This document shows positions 34,000 to 44,699 of a stretch of DNA of 64,000 bases, one piece after another. The notes beneath the pieces were generated by a model. It saw nothing but the letters and a program-made list of their open reading frames with translations, was not told where the DNA came from and made no database searches. Position numbers and translations under genes: made by a program. Position 1 is the first letter of the stretch. Every line of letters begins with the position of its first letter. This DNA is from Marthasterias glacialis (lineage: Eukaryota; Echinodermata; Asteroidea; Forcipulatida; Asteriidae): positions 7,940,090-8,004,089 of the forward strand of contig OU452235.1 of NCBI GenBank assembly GCA_911728455.2, in the 5' to 3' direction.

Positions 34000-34278
34000 T
34001 TAAGCCTGAGGAAACCTGTAGATAAGGGTGCTTGCTATGTAAACCAGGTAAACCCCTACTCTTCCACGATAAGTGTTCTGGGTTCTTTTACGTGCACTAC
34101 CCTTCCTAGTACACGGGACCTATACGGCTTAATGTCCCATCCGAAGGACAAAGCAATTATGGTAAAGTATCTTGCTCAAGGACACAAGTGCCGTGACCGG
34201 GATTTGAACCCACACTCTGCTGCCAACAACACCAGAACTTGAGTCCGGTGATCTTAACCGCTCGACCACGACACTCCA
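34000..34278 (-). repeat. SINE family A, minus strand, intact head
   Basis: Reversed head with gaccgggatttgaaccca (B box) and ccgctcgaccacgacac. The body has cttttacgtgcact, cgtgaccggg and cttgctcaaggacac. It is preceded on the left by tggtaatgaaaccaaggatg, a 50-bp word also found at each end of the trinucleotide arrays at 38 and 42 kb. Confidence 0.8.
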
Positions 34279-35105
34279 TGTAGACTCAGAAAAAAAACCA
34301 CATGTGATAAAAAGAAAACAATTTACGGCCTGTAAGTATTCGAACAGGACACCGTATGCTCGTAAGGCATAAGATTATCGGCGTATGCAACCGACTCAAC
34401 TCGACTGACTACATGTTTGATAACTTTATATACATTTGGATAAGGCAAACTTTCAACGCATGCGCAAATATCCAACTATACTATGGCCATTTACAAACCA
34501 AGGTTTGGGCTTTGGCTCCGGTTTGGGCTCCGTCCGCCTGTTTATTAAAAGCGCCATAAGGAAAGTACACGTTTGCTAAATAACTGACAGAGCCCAAGAT
34601 GTGTGCTTAAAATTATTATAAGTTTTTTTTTTTTACAAACTAGCTATTTCTTTTATATTTATTATAAAAACACAATATTATTGTCAATCTTTGTAAGATA
34701 AGAACCGTCTGCAGGTAGCAGGTAATTCAGGAAAATGACAATTTTCTTGTGCAGTTTTTTAAACATAATCCGGATATTGATGGAGAACGGAGCAGCCACG
34801 ACTGACGGTTAATTCACTTTAACCTGTGACGTATTGTAGCTATATTATGCACAACATGACAGTTTTGCCGACATTTTTGTTCATCTTCACTTGCAAACAG
34901 TATATTACGCACAACTTAGACCAGCCCTTAAAATAACCCAGCCCTACCAATGTTTACATGTCATGACGTGACCTATTGTGGGTCATAGTAATCTGAGCTG
35001 ATGGCAAACTACGTGCAAATACATGCCGTGACCGACAGAGTCACACAAAAAACGGAATTTGGTATTAATAACACAGTTACTTTATTAAAGTTGTATGTTG
35101 TGACA
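34279..35105. other. no gene seen
   Basis: A 67-codon plus-strand frame at 34,356 has no recognisable features. T run near 34,622-34,634. Confidence 0.35.
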
Positions 35106-35700
35106 TTGATTTTTATCACATTACTGTTTCATAAACTACCAGTATTCTACTACAAAAGAGGTTTATTTTGAGTTTTGCACGACTGGCGTCGGACGACTAT
35201 GTAGCCACCCGCCTGTTATTTTGTTTGTAATGTAGGCCTAAAATCACTGTAAAAAAAAAGAGGTAAAGAACGTTGGAAAAGTGAGCATTTATACCTAGCC
35301 TTGCGAAATTTCAAATAGGCAAAGGAATCACGCAGTTTTGGAAAGCAATTTTGTTGGATGATTTCAGCATCAAAACTTTGAAATTCTTGTGTTAAAAAGT
35401 GCGTGATCACGGTCATTTGGCTTAAACGATACACATCGTGCTCATTTCTACGTTACTTGTACAATTTCCAAGACTTGCTGGAACTGTCCTTACTGGCTTT
35501 ATTCAGCCACTCGAAGTTATCTTTCACAGATTTCGAGCAAGAAAAGCCTCGATCGAACAAACGAAATGCAACAATCATCATGTACCGTACCGCACTTTCC
35601 TATGGAGGACGCCGTGTGTGTTTAATACATTTAATACCACCAAGAGGTCACGTGATGCGGGTCGCGCAATCGCTCTATTTTGGTTTGCTTTGTTTGGCAA
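35106..35700 (-). repeat. ~590-bp repeat (KCGTVHDDC family), minus copy
   Basis: Nearly colinear, in reverse, with 38,440-39,025 and 42,597-43,160. Near its minus-strand start is a CACGTGAC E-box (35,650) followed by ggcgtcctccataggaaagt and a decayed reading frame beginning KCGTVHDDC. Copies share long near-identical stretches, including non-coding parts. Confidence 0.75.
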
Positions 35701-36226
35701 AACGTACATACCATATGAAACATGACTGTTGTAAAATTCATGTCTTTACTGTAATTCAGGGCAATTTTCCTGCCATGCCTTTCGAGAAAACTCTCCTCAT
35801 TTAACAGGATAATGACGGTGATCATCACGACAATATCGTGACTCTGCTCCGTTTTTATTTACACGTATAGTGGCCATTTTGACACATGACTTGCTTTTAA
35901 AAGCACAAAACGAGTGTTTAAGACTGCTTTTTGGTTGCTTACCGCGTTAAGCAAAAAAGCGTGCTTAACGGACGCTATGAAATAGAAAATCTGTTGAACA
36001 CGCCCGTTAAGCACGAAGTCGGAAGTTAAGCAGCTATATAAAATTGGGCCCTGATGTGACAGCCTACGCGCACACGTGCCAAGTAACTGGGTTATTCCAT
36101 TTGCTGCAATTATAATGACAACACAGCCCCTTTAATGATTTTACTCATTTTTAAAAGTTCCAACGAAGGCTCTGTTGTTGAACTCAGAAATGTTTTAGTT
36201 CTCGTGTGTCAGTTTTGAAAGTTTAC
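35701..36226. other. 3' flank of first lectin gene
   Basis: About 35,935-36,050 is a repeat with several gttaagca words ending ataaaattgggccctg. A reverse-oriented analogue is near 27,148-27,205. About 36,050-36,135 shares its end gacaacacagcccctttaat with the repeat ending at 8749. Confidence 0.4.
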
Positions 36227-36976
36227 TTATATTAGGCCACATTTTTGATTGTTGATAATTATGTAATGTTTGCAGCTCACTGATGTACTCAAATGATCCT
36301 CAGCATCGGTGCTATCTATCAGCTCACATTGGTTTCCTCTCAAATTAAATGAGCGGCAACGCTGGTCCTTGTGGCAAGCCAGACAGCACTGCAAACTTCC
36401 CCGTACGGTGAGAGTCTTGAAGGAGTGGTCGAGCAGACAGCGATCGGTAGCCACGATAGAGCAAAACGCGGACTCGGTCATAATTGGGACTGGGCGTTCA
36501 CACATCACGTATTTCTCAACGTTGCAGTTCCAGCTGTTCCAGTGAGGATACGAATTACTCATGACAGCACACTTCTCATTATCTTCGATGGCCTCATACC
36601 ATTCAGCACGATATTTAACTTCTTGTGTATCTCCATTACATTCCCACACCTTGTCGCCATCTTCATCCGTACAACCAATCCACACCCCTTGAGGGTCCGA
36701 CGCCCAAAAGGTGTTCCAAGTGAATTGATATTCATCTATTGAGTTGGGTGTGGCCAGGTTTGCCCCAAGTTCCTGGCAGCTTTCCAAAGCACCTTGCCAG
36801 TTACTTTTCAGAGGGTATAAGCTCTTGTAGCAAGACATTTCCCATTGTTGCCATCCTGCCGGGCAAACACTGCAACTTTGGGAAACGTTGACTGTTACCA
36901 GCAACATGTAGAGGATCACAGTGAAGACAAGCGCCAATACACGATTGTTGACTGCAGTAAAACTAGGGAGATCCAT
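36227..36976 (-). CDS. secreted C-type lectin with PAN/apple-like domain, gene 1
   Basis: Intronless, 249 residues. Residues ~12-33 are hydrophobic and form a signal peptide, probably cut near VSQS-C. Residues ~35-160 are a long-form C-type lectin domain: an initial CSVC pair, GWQQWEMSCYKS, CQELGANLATPNS, GVWIGCTDEDGDKVWEC and a final NCNVEKYVMCE. The EPN/QPD sugar-specificity motif is missing (IEDN in its place), and WNC replaces the usual WND, so classical calcium-dependent sugar binding is doubtful. An extra cysteine pair (WIGC, WEC) may add a disulfide. Residues ~170-237 resemble a PAN/apple module (CCLACHKDQRCRSF, QCEL). The C-terminus is about eight residues longer than in its paralogues because the stop is displaced. 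Likely a soluble recognition or defence protein; ligand unknown. I do not recognise a named orthologue. Confidence 0.9.
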   Translation of the reverse strand: MDLPSFTAVNNRVLALVFTVILYMLLVTVNVSQSCSVCPAGWQQWEMSCYKSLYPLKSNWQGALESCQELGANLATPNSIDEYQFTWNTFWASDPQGVWIGCTDEDGDKVWECNGDTQEVKYRAEWYEAIEDNEKCAVMSNSYPHWNSWNCNVEKYVMCERPVPIMTESAFCSIVATDRCLLDHSFKTLTVRGSLQCCLACHKDQRCRSFNLRGNQCELIDSTDAEDHLSTSVSCKHYIIINNQKCGLI

Positions 36977-36992
36977 GTTGATATGACGAAAG

Positions 36993-37001
36993 CCTTTTAT
37001 A
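36993..37001 (-). promoter_or_regulatory. TATA box of lectin gene 1
   Basis: TATAAAAGG on the minus strand, its first T 25 bases upstream of the A of the ATG. The same element is intact in gene 2 and in the pseudogene but altered in genes 3 (TATGAAAAGG) and 4 (TTTAAAAGG). With a usual 30-base TATA-to-start distance, transcription would begin at or just inside the open frame. Confidence 0.55.
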
Positions 37002-37904
37002 GATGCGGAATCAATACAACACAGTTTACTTGTCAGTGTTTTATACCCAAATCAAAATTTGAAAACAAAAGCCTTCTAACGAATTTATAGGCCTATACTC
37101 TCGTCAGTGTTGTTAATATTGTTGTGGAAGTAAATCCGAATCAGAATTTACTGTGCAGTTTACCCTTTTCCCCACATTCACCCATGTGGTAAAACTAGAT
37201 CTAAACCAAACAACTCCTGTTTTTAAAGTACTTTTATTCTGTGAACCTAAAAGGTGTTCAATCTTTGAGTTCGCATGATCTGTTACAAGGAGAACAACGT
37301 CAGAAACATGTTTTAGACACAGTTTGCAGTGAGTTGATCGCCCAGAAGTCTTCCAGTGTTCGAGTCTGTGTTGCCTGTCACCCTGCTACCTCAGTTATTT
37401 CCAGAATTCTCCTGTTTTAAAACAATTTAGGCTGTAAGTGGAGTTGATCATCCAAACGTCCTTGATGGGTCGAGTCTGTATTAGCAGTCATGGTTCCCGC
37501 TCAATGTTTCCAATACCACAAAAGCAAGAGTACATGTAGTATTTTTTTTCTCTCTCTCTTGATATAGTTACCGTTTTATTTCTCCGCCATTATACTGCTT
37601 AGACACGCCTCTGTACCTTGAGACGGATAAAATTAAATTGGTAAATTCGTTTGTCGGCTCCGTTTGATAGTGCATTAACGTAATTAAAGTACGTTTGCGA
37701 AAGCCCTTTCATATTTGTGACCTCGAGTCGGCTTTACTAAGCTCTATGAATTAATTAATTATTTAAATTAAACAAAAGTAGACAATGATCTTTACTGCTA
37801 GCAACATTCGTCACACAAAAGAAAATGTTTATCTCCTCATGAATGATTATTTGGTATTCTGATGACTTTTCTACACTGCCATTACACCTACATCATCAAA
37901 ATGG
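37002..37904. other. lectin 5' spacer, duplicated with 41,270-42,145
   Basis: Non-coding sequence closely matching the spacer above gene 2 (shared cagtttgcagngagttgatc, gggtcgagtctn). Contains conserved blocks that return, more diverged, at 44,700-45,350 and 47,830-48,050. Function unknown; distal regulatory sequence is possible. Confidence 0.6.
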
Positions 37905-37981
37905 ATGAGTTTTGTTGTTGTCGTTGTTATTTGTTGTTGTTTGCTGTTGGTTGTTGTTGTTGCTGTTGTTGTTGTTGTTGC

Positions 37982-38015
<34 letters not shown>

Positions 38016-38262
38016 GCTGTGTCGTCGTCGTTGTTGTTGCTGCTGTAGCTGCTGTTGTTGCTGTTGTTATTATCCGGTAATGAAACCAAGGATGCCTCAA
38101 ATGCGAACTTAATCACTGTTGGTGTTGCTGTTGCTGCTGATGCTGCTTTTGTTGCTGTTGCTGTTGCTGCTGCTGTTTGTTGTTGTTGCTGTTGTTGCTT
38201 TTGTTGCTGTTATCTGGTAATGAAACCAAGGACGCCTCAAACGCGAATGTAATCACTGTAGC
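37905..38262 (+). repeat. compound (TGT/TGC)n array with internal 50-bp word
   Basis: Two trinucleotide blocks (37,911-38,068 and 38,121-38,212) are separated and followed by the same ~50-bp word, ggtaatgaaaccaaggatgc...actgt. That word also borders the SINE at 34,000. Long Cys/Leu/Val or Gln/Asn/Thr frames across it are repeat by-products. Confidence 0.9.
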
Positions 38263-38436
38263 TCGGAAGCCTGAGGAAACCTGTAGATAAGGATACTTGC
38301 TATCTAAATAAGAAACACCGGGGTAAACCCCTACTCTTTCACGAGGAGTGGTTCTGGATTCTTTTACGTGCATTACCCATCCTTGTACAAGGGACCTACA
38401 GCCCAACGTCCCATCTGAACGACAAAGCAATATACC
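38262..38436 (-). repeat. SINE family A fragment, interrupted
   Basis: Body of the SINE (ctgaggaaacctgtagataagg, cttttacgtgcattaccc) stops at gacaaagcaat. The matching tRNA-like head fragment ngctcggccacgacactcc reappears at about 39,035-39,057, after the ~590-bp repeat. Confidence 0.7.
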
Positions 38437-38439
38437 GTT

Positions 38440-39025
38440 TGCGCGACCCGCGTCACGTGACCTATTGTTGGTATTAAAATGTAAACACGCTCGACTTCCT
38501 CCATAGGAAAGTGCGGTACGGTACATGATAATTGTTGCATTTGTATGTTCCATCGAGGCTTTTCTTTCTCGAAATCTGTGAAAAATATTCCAGAGTTTGT
38601 ACCAGAGACCTTCGAGTGGCTGAATAAAGCCAGTAAGGACAGTTCCAGCTAGTCTTGGAAATTGTACAAGTAACGTAGAAATGTGCACGATGTGTACTAG
38701 TGCACGACGGAACGTTTAGGCCAGACGACCGCGATCACACACTTTTCAACACAAGAATTTCAAAGTTTTGAAGCTGAAATCATCCAAAGAAATTGCTTTC
38801 CAAAACCGTGTGATTCCTTTGCCTATTTGAAATTTGCAAGGCTAGGTATAAATGCTCATTTTCCCCAACGTTCTTTACCCCCCTTTTTTACAGTGATTTA
38901 GGCCTACATTACAAACAAAATAACTGTCGGGTGGCTACATAGTCGTCCGACGCCGGTAGTGCATAACACAAAATAAACCTCTTTTGTAGTAGAATACTGG
39001 TAGTTTATCAAACAGTAATAGGTTC
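38440..39025 (+). repeat. ~590-bp repeat (KCGTVHDDC family), plus copy
   Basis: Starts gcgcgacccgcgtcacgtgac, contains cttcctccataggaaagtgc and a decayed frame, and ends gtagaatactggtagttta. Almost identical to 42,597-43,160 and inverted relative to 35,106-35,700. Confidence 0.8.
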
Positions 39026-39059
39026 AAGGGACCAGAACGCTCGGCCACGACACTCCTAC

Positions 39060-40543
39060 TATACGGTGCGCCAACAAGTACCCTGGGTACCATACCGGTA
39101 TTCAACACGACATCACAGTGAGACGTCTACATCCCACGTCATTTACAATGTTTGCGTCTGTCAAACAGAAAGTAATAACTTCCGTTTAGTTTGCTCGTTT
39201 CAGTTCATCTTAGGAAAATTCAATTTGACATTTGAATGTTCTTATATCAGTCGACAGCTGATATATTGTGGTCCTGCTGTATCTTCTTCCCCTTCTACTT
39301 TCTCACGATGTCACGTGACCAGCCTGAAAATGGCTATAACGTCCAAACGCTTCAGCCAATTGTAATCAAACTACCGGACATAACGACATCAGACCAAAGC
39401 TTGTACAAGGGCACGTAGGGGTCGTTAGAGGTCATTTGAGTGAAAATTACTTAATTCTTCTTCTCCCCCAGTTTTTGTCCGATCGAAGCAAAAGGGTCAC
39501 TACACACACATAAGGTCACTACAGTTCATTTGCTGATGTCACGTGATCAGCCTAAAAATCGCTATAACTTCCTAACGCTTTAGCCAATTGTAACCAACCT
39601 TGGACACAAGGATAACTGACCAAAGCCTATAGGTATTGGGTCAAAGGGCACTTAGAGGTCACGTAGGGGTCGTTTGACTTAACTAAGAGAAATGCTCTTT
39701 TCCACAAATCTTTGACCACAGCCCGTGTAGGGAGGGTGATAGTTTTGCTTTGTGAAGCACAACAATGGTGCTCTAGTGTTCTTTGTGGTCGTTTGAGTTA
39801 TAAAGTATTGTTTTCGCGACGCTTGGAAACGTTTTTCTTAACACAAAACTCAAACTTCCGCTTGCGTTGTGAAAACTGAACGTCAACTGCTTTTTAAGAA
39901 AATGACCTGTCCCTGATAAACTCTAGGTGGCGCACTGTACATGTACTCTAAACCACCGGTTTTAATGTACACTTGAAATTACGGTAGCTATTACCGTTAT
40001 ACCACTGGCACGAAGGCTGTATCCATAAGAATCCAGTAATTTATCTTCGTCAATCAATTACACTGAATTTAGTTTTGTTTAGCAACATGTTTTATTTCAT
40101 TATGAGACAGGTGAATTCATTCTGTCTCTCATGTATGCCTAAAAATGCATCACGTTTTCTCGATGCTCAAGAAATGGAAAAAATTATGCCTCAATACCCG
40201 CAAAGTATGTCGCTATCAATGTGATATACAACCATAATACAACAAAATTAAAAATCACTATGGAACAAAACAAATGGAAAAAGAAGAAAAAACACTTATA
40301 CCCACTGGAACACAAAATCGTCCACCTTTTCATGATTGTGCATATCCAGAGGCAGTTCTACTACTCGAATTAAGATCCAAAGAACGTTCTCGTTTGTTTT
40401 AGCACTTCGTTAGATCATTATTTCAAGCAGAAAGCTCTTTCATATTGAGGAACGTTTTAGTAACCAAGTGGCAGTTTATAAAACACAAGATGTATTTTAT
40501 TTGAATGAGGCCACATTTGAGCAGTTTGTAATTATTTCATAAT
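39060..40543. other. lectin 3' spacer, duplicated with 43,195-44,655
   Basis: Non-coding, near identical to the spacer of the next unit. It contains a ~231-bp tandem duplication (gatgtcacgtga-cagcct words at about 39,308 and 39,536; gccaattgtaa in both). A 99-codon open frame at 39,066 is preserved only because the two spacers are recent copies. AATAAA on the minus strand lies at 40,496-40,501, about 45 bp after the gene 2 stop. Confidence 0.6.
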
Positions 40544-41245
40544 TTAGTGTTGGCAGTTCACTGATGTACTCAGATGTTCCTCGGCATTGATGCTATTTAT
40601 CAGCTCACATTGGTTTCCTCTCAAATTGAATGAGCGGCAACGCTGGTCCTTGTGGCAAGCCAGAAAGCACTGCTGCAAACTTCCCCATACGGTGAGAGTC
40701 TTGAAGGAGTGGTCGAGCAGACAGCGATCGGTAGCCACGATAGAGCAAAACGCGGACTCTGTCATAATTGGGACTGGGCGTTCACACATCACGTATTTCA
40801 ACTCACTGCAAATGAGGCTGTACCAGTGAGGATACTTAATACCCATGATGGCACACTTCTCATTATCTTCGATGGCCCCATACCATTCAGCACGATATTT
40901 AACTTCTTGGGTGTCTCCATTACATTCCCACACCTTGTCGCCATTTTCATCCGTACAGCCGATCCACACCCCATCTCCAAGGTTGGATGGAACTGATAAC
41001 AAAAAGGTGGTCCAAGTGAAATCATGTTCTTTTCTTGAGTTAGGTGTGGCCAGGTTTGCCCCAAGTTCCTGACAGCTTTCCAGAGCACCTTGCCAGTTAC
41101 TTTTCAGAGGGTATAAGCTCTTGTAGCAAGACATTTCCCACTGTTGCCATCCTTCCTGGCAAACACTGCAACTTCGGGAAACGTTTACTGTTACCAACAA
41201 CATGCAGAGGATCACAGTGAAGACAAGCGCCAATACACGATCCAT
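40544..41245 (-). CDS. secreted C-type lectin with PAN/apple-like domain, gene 2
   Basis: Intronless, 233 residues. The same architecture as gene 1 but with a shorter N-terminus: MDRVLALVFT begins directly where gene 1 has nine more residues, removed by an in-frame deletion. The lectin domain carries the LLSVPSNLGDGVWIGC loop cassette, four residues longer than the WASDPQGV form of gene 1. It has SELKYVMC in place of NVEKYVMC. The PAN region has the WGSLQQCFLACHKD form. EPN/QPD and WND are again absent. Although it is the closest tandem neighbour of gene 1 by its spacers, its loop and PAN cassettes match gene 5 at the other end of the window. Minus-strand AATAAA follows the stop by about 45 bp, and a TATAAAAGG lies just upstream of the ATG. 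Confidence 0.9.
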   Translation of the reverse strand: MDRVLALVFTVILCMLLVTVNVSRSCSVCQEGWQQWEMSCYKSLYPLKSNWQGALESCQELGANLATPNSRKEHDFTWTTFLLSVPSNLGDGVWIGCTDENGDKVWECNGDTQEVKYRAEWYGAIEDNEKCAIMGIKYPHWYSLICSELKYVMCERPVPIMTESAFCSIVATDRCLLDHSFKTLTVWGSLQQCFLACHKDQRCRSFNLRGNQCELINSINAEEHLSTSVNCQH

Positions 41246-41261
41246 GTTGATATGACGAAAG

Positions 41262-41270
41262 CCTTTTATA
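41262..41270 (-). promoter_or_regulatory. TATA box of lectin gene 2
   Basis: TATAAAAGG on the minus strand about 25 bases before the ATG, in sequence identical to the gene 1 promoter over at least 100 bp. Confidence 0.55.
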
Positions 41271-42146
41271 GATGCGGAATCAATACAACACAGTTTACTT
41301 GTCAGTGTTTTATACCCAAATCAAAATTTGAAAACAAAAGCCTTCTAACGAATTTATAGGCCTATACTCTCGTCGTTAATATTGTTGTGGATGTAAATCC
41401 AAATCAGAATTTACTGTGCAGTTTACCCTTTTCCCCACATTCACCCATGTGGTAAAACTAGATCCAAACCAAACAACTCCTGTTTTTAAAGTAATTTTAT
41501 TCTGTGAACCTAAAAGGTGTTCAATCTTTGAGTTCGCATGATCTGTTACAAGGAGAACAACGTCAGAAACATGTTTTAGACACAGTTTGCAGAGAGTTGA
41601 TCGCCCAGAAGTCTTCCAGTGTTCGAGTCTGTGTTGCCTGTCGCCCTTCTACCTCAGTTATTTCCAGAATTCTCCTTTTTTAAAACACTTTAGGTTATGA
41701 GTGGAGTTGATCATCCAAACGTCCTTGATGGGTCGAGTCTAATTAGCAGTCTTGGTTCCCGCTCAAGCAAGAGTACATGTAGTATTTTTTTTCTCTCTCT
41801 TGATATAGTTTCCGTTTTATTTCTTCGCCATTATACTGCTTAGACACGCCTCTGTGCCTTCAGACGGATAAAATTAAAATTGGTAAATTCGTTTGTCGGC
41901 TCCGTTTGATAATGCATTAACGTAATTAAAGTAAGTTTGCGAAAGCCCTTTCATGTTTGTGACCTCGAGTCGACTTTACCAAGCTCTAAGAATGAATTCA
42001 TTATTTAAATTAAACAAAAGTAGACAATGATCTTTACTGCTAACAGCATTCGTCACACAAAAGACAATTCTTATCTTCTCGTGAATGATTCTTGGGTATT
42101 CTGAGGACTTTTCTACACTGCCATTTCACCTACATCATCAAAATGG

Positions 42147-42520
42147 ATGAGTTTTGTTGTTGTTGTTGTTGTTATTTGCTGTTGTTGCTGTTGTTGTTTA
42201 CTGTTGGTTGTTGTTGTTTACTGTTGGTTGCTGTTGTTGTTGTCGTCGTCGTTGTTGCTGCTGCAGCTGGTGTTGTTGCTGTTATTATCTGGTAAGGAAA
42301 CCAAGGATGCCTCAAATGCGAACTTAATCACTGTTGGTGTTGCTGTTGTTGCTGATGCTGCTGTTGTTGCTGTAGCTGATGTTGCTGCTGCTGCTGCTGC
42401 TTCTGTTTGCTGTTGTTGCTTTTGTTGCTGTTCCTTTTGTTGCTTTTGTTGCTGTTGTTGTTGTTGTTATCTGGTAATGAAACCAAGGACGCCTCAAACG
42501 CGAATTTAATCACTGTAGCT
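42147..42520 (+). repeat. compound (TGT/TGC)n array, second unit
   Basis: Counterpart of the array at 37,905, with the same internal ~50-bp word at about 42,286 and 42,472 but different repeat counts. It has changed length since the unit duplicated. Confidence 0.9.
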
Positions 42521-42592
42521 CGGAAGCCTGAGGAAACCTGTAGACAAGGATACTTGCTATCTGCCCAACGTCCCATCCGAACGATAAAGCAA
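42521..42592 (-). repeat. SINE family A fragment, shortened
   Basis: Same position as the fragment at 38,262 but with an internal deletion joining tacttgctatct to gcccaacgtccc. Confidence 0.6.
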
Positions 42593-42596
42593 TGAC

Positions 42597-43165
42597 CTTT
42601 TGTTGGTATTAAATGTCAACACACACGGCGTCCTCCATAGGAAATGGCAGTACGGTACATGATGATTGTTGCATTTAATTATTCCATCGAGGCTTTTTTC
42701 CCCTCAAAATATGTAAAAAATATTCCAGAGTTTGTACCAGAGACCTTCTAGTGGCTGAATAAAGCCAGTAAGGACAGTTCCAGCTAGTCTTGGAAATTGT
42801 ACAAGTAACGTAGAAATGTCCACGATGTGTACTAGTGCACGACGGAACGTTTAGGCCAGACGACCGCGATCACACACTTTTCAACACAAGAATTTCAAAG
42901 TTTTGAAGCTGAAATCATCCAAAGAAATTGCTTTCCAAAACCGTGTGATTCCTTTGCCTATTTGAAATTTGCAAGGCTAGGTATAAATGCTCATTTTCCC
43001 CAACGTTCTTTACCCCCCTTTTTTACAGTGATTTAGGCCTACATTACAAACAAAATAACTGTCGGGTGGCTACATAGTCGTCCGACGCCGGTAGTGCATA
43101 ACACAAAATAAACCTCTTTTGTAGTAGAATACTGGTAGTTTATCAAACAGTAAAGGTTCAAGGGA
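42597..43165 (+). repeat. ~590-bp repeat (KCGTVHDDC family), second unit
   Basis: Near-identical to 38,440-39,025 over most of its length, apart from a truncated left end and scattered changes in the coding-like part. Confidence 0.8.
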
Positions 43166-43194
43166 CCAGAACGCTCGGCCACGACACTCCTACT

Positions 43195-44654
43195 ATACGG
43201 TGCGCCAACAAGTACCCTGGGTACCATACCGGTATTCAACACGACATCACAGTGAGACGTCTACATCCCACGTCATTTACAATGTTTGCGTCTGTCAAAC
43301 AGAAAGTAATAACTTCCGTTTAGTTTGCTCGTTTCAGTTCATCTTAGGAAAATTCAATTTGACATTTGAATGTTCTTATATCAGTCGACAGCTGATATAT
43401 TGTGGTCCTGCTGTATCTTCTTCCCCTTCTACTTTCTCACGATGTCACGTGACCAGCCTGAAAATGGCTATAACGTCCAAACGCTTCAGCCAATTGTAAT
43501 CAAACTACCGGACATAACGACATCTGACCAAAGCTTGTACAAGGGCACGTAGGGGTCGTTAGAGGTCATTTGAGTGAAAATTACTTAATTCTTCTTCTCC
43601 CCCAGTTTTTGTCCGATCGAAGCAAAAGGGTCACTACACACATAAGGTCACTACTGTTCATTTGCTGATGTCACGTGATCAGCCTAAAAATCGCTATAAC
43701 TTCCTAACGCTTTAGCCAATTGTGACCAACCTTGGACACAAGGATAACTGACCAAAGCCTATAGGTATTGGGTCAAAGGGCACTTAGAGGTCACGTAGGG
43801 GTCGTTTGACTTAACTAAGAGAAATGCTCTTTTCCACAAATCTTTGACCACACAAATCTTTGAAGCACAACAATGGTGCTCTAGTGTTCTTTGTGGTCGT
43901 TTGAGTTATAAAGTATTGTTTTCGCGACGCTTCGAAACGTTTTTCTTAACACAAAACTGAAACTTCCGCTTGCGTTGTGAAAACTGAACGTCAACTGCTT
44001 TTTAAGAAAATGACCTGTCACTGACAAACTCTAGGTGGCGCAATGTACATGTACTCTAAATCACCGGTTTTAATGTACACTTGAAATTACGGTAGCTATT
44101 ACCGTTATACCACTGGCACGAAGGCTGTATCCATAAGAATCCAGTAATTTATCTTCGTTAATCAATTACACTGATTTTAGTTTTGTTTAGCAACATGTTT
44201 TATTTCATGATGAGACAGGTGAATTCATTCTGTCTCTCATGTATGCCTAAAATGCATCACGTATACTCGATGCTCACGAAATGGAAAAAATTATGCCTCA
44301 ATACCCGCAAAGTATGCCGCTATCAATGTGATATACAACCATAATACAACAAAATTAAGAATCACCATGGAACAAAACAAATGGAAAAAGAAGAAAAAAC
44401 ACTTATACCCACTGGAACACAAAATCGTCCACCTTTTCATGATTGTGCATATCCAGAGGCAGTTCTACTACTCGAATTAAGATCCAAAGACCGTTCTTGT
44501 TTGTTTTAGCACTTTGTTAGATCATTAGTTCAAGCAGAAAGCTCTTTCATATTCAGGAACGTTTTAGTAACCACGTGGCAGTTTATAAAAAACAAGATGT
44601 GTTTTATTTGAATGAGGCCACATTTGAGCAGTTTGTAATTATTTCATAATATAG
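43195..44654. other. lectin spacer, second unit
   Basis: Near-identical copy of 39,060-40,543 including the 231-bp internal duplication; no gene. Confidence 0.65.
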
Positions 44655-44699
44655 TGTTGGCAGTTCACAGATGTTCCTCGGCATTGATGCTATTTATCA
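44655..44699 (-). pseudogene. lectin relic: last ~45 bp of a deleted gene
   Basis: tgttggcagttcac and agatgttcctcggcattgatgctatttatca match the 3' end of gene 2 (40,549-40,598). The lectin body is missing, and sequence continues directly in 5'-spacer-type DNA (44,700 onward). A whole coding region has been deleted between the spacers. Confidence 0.75.

Noticed and set aside
36309-36742. Plus-strand frames opposite the lectin genes, repeated at 40.6, 47.1, 51.0 and 63.5 kb
   Set aside because: Antisense shadows of the conserved lectin coding sequence; no signal peptide, domain or promoter of their own.
37862-38252. Poly-Cys/Leu and poly-Gln/Thr open frames
   Set aside because: Translation of (TGT/TGC)n repeats in different frames; their length differs between the duplicated units.
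39066-39418. A 99-codon frame identical in both duplicated units (also at 43,200)
   Set aside because: Identity is explained by the recent duplication of the whole spacer. The older spacer at 45.35 kb does not keep the frame, and no domain is recognisable.
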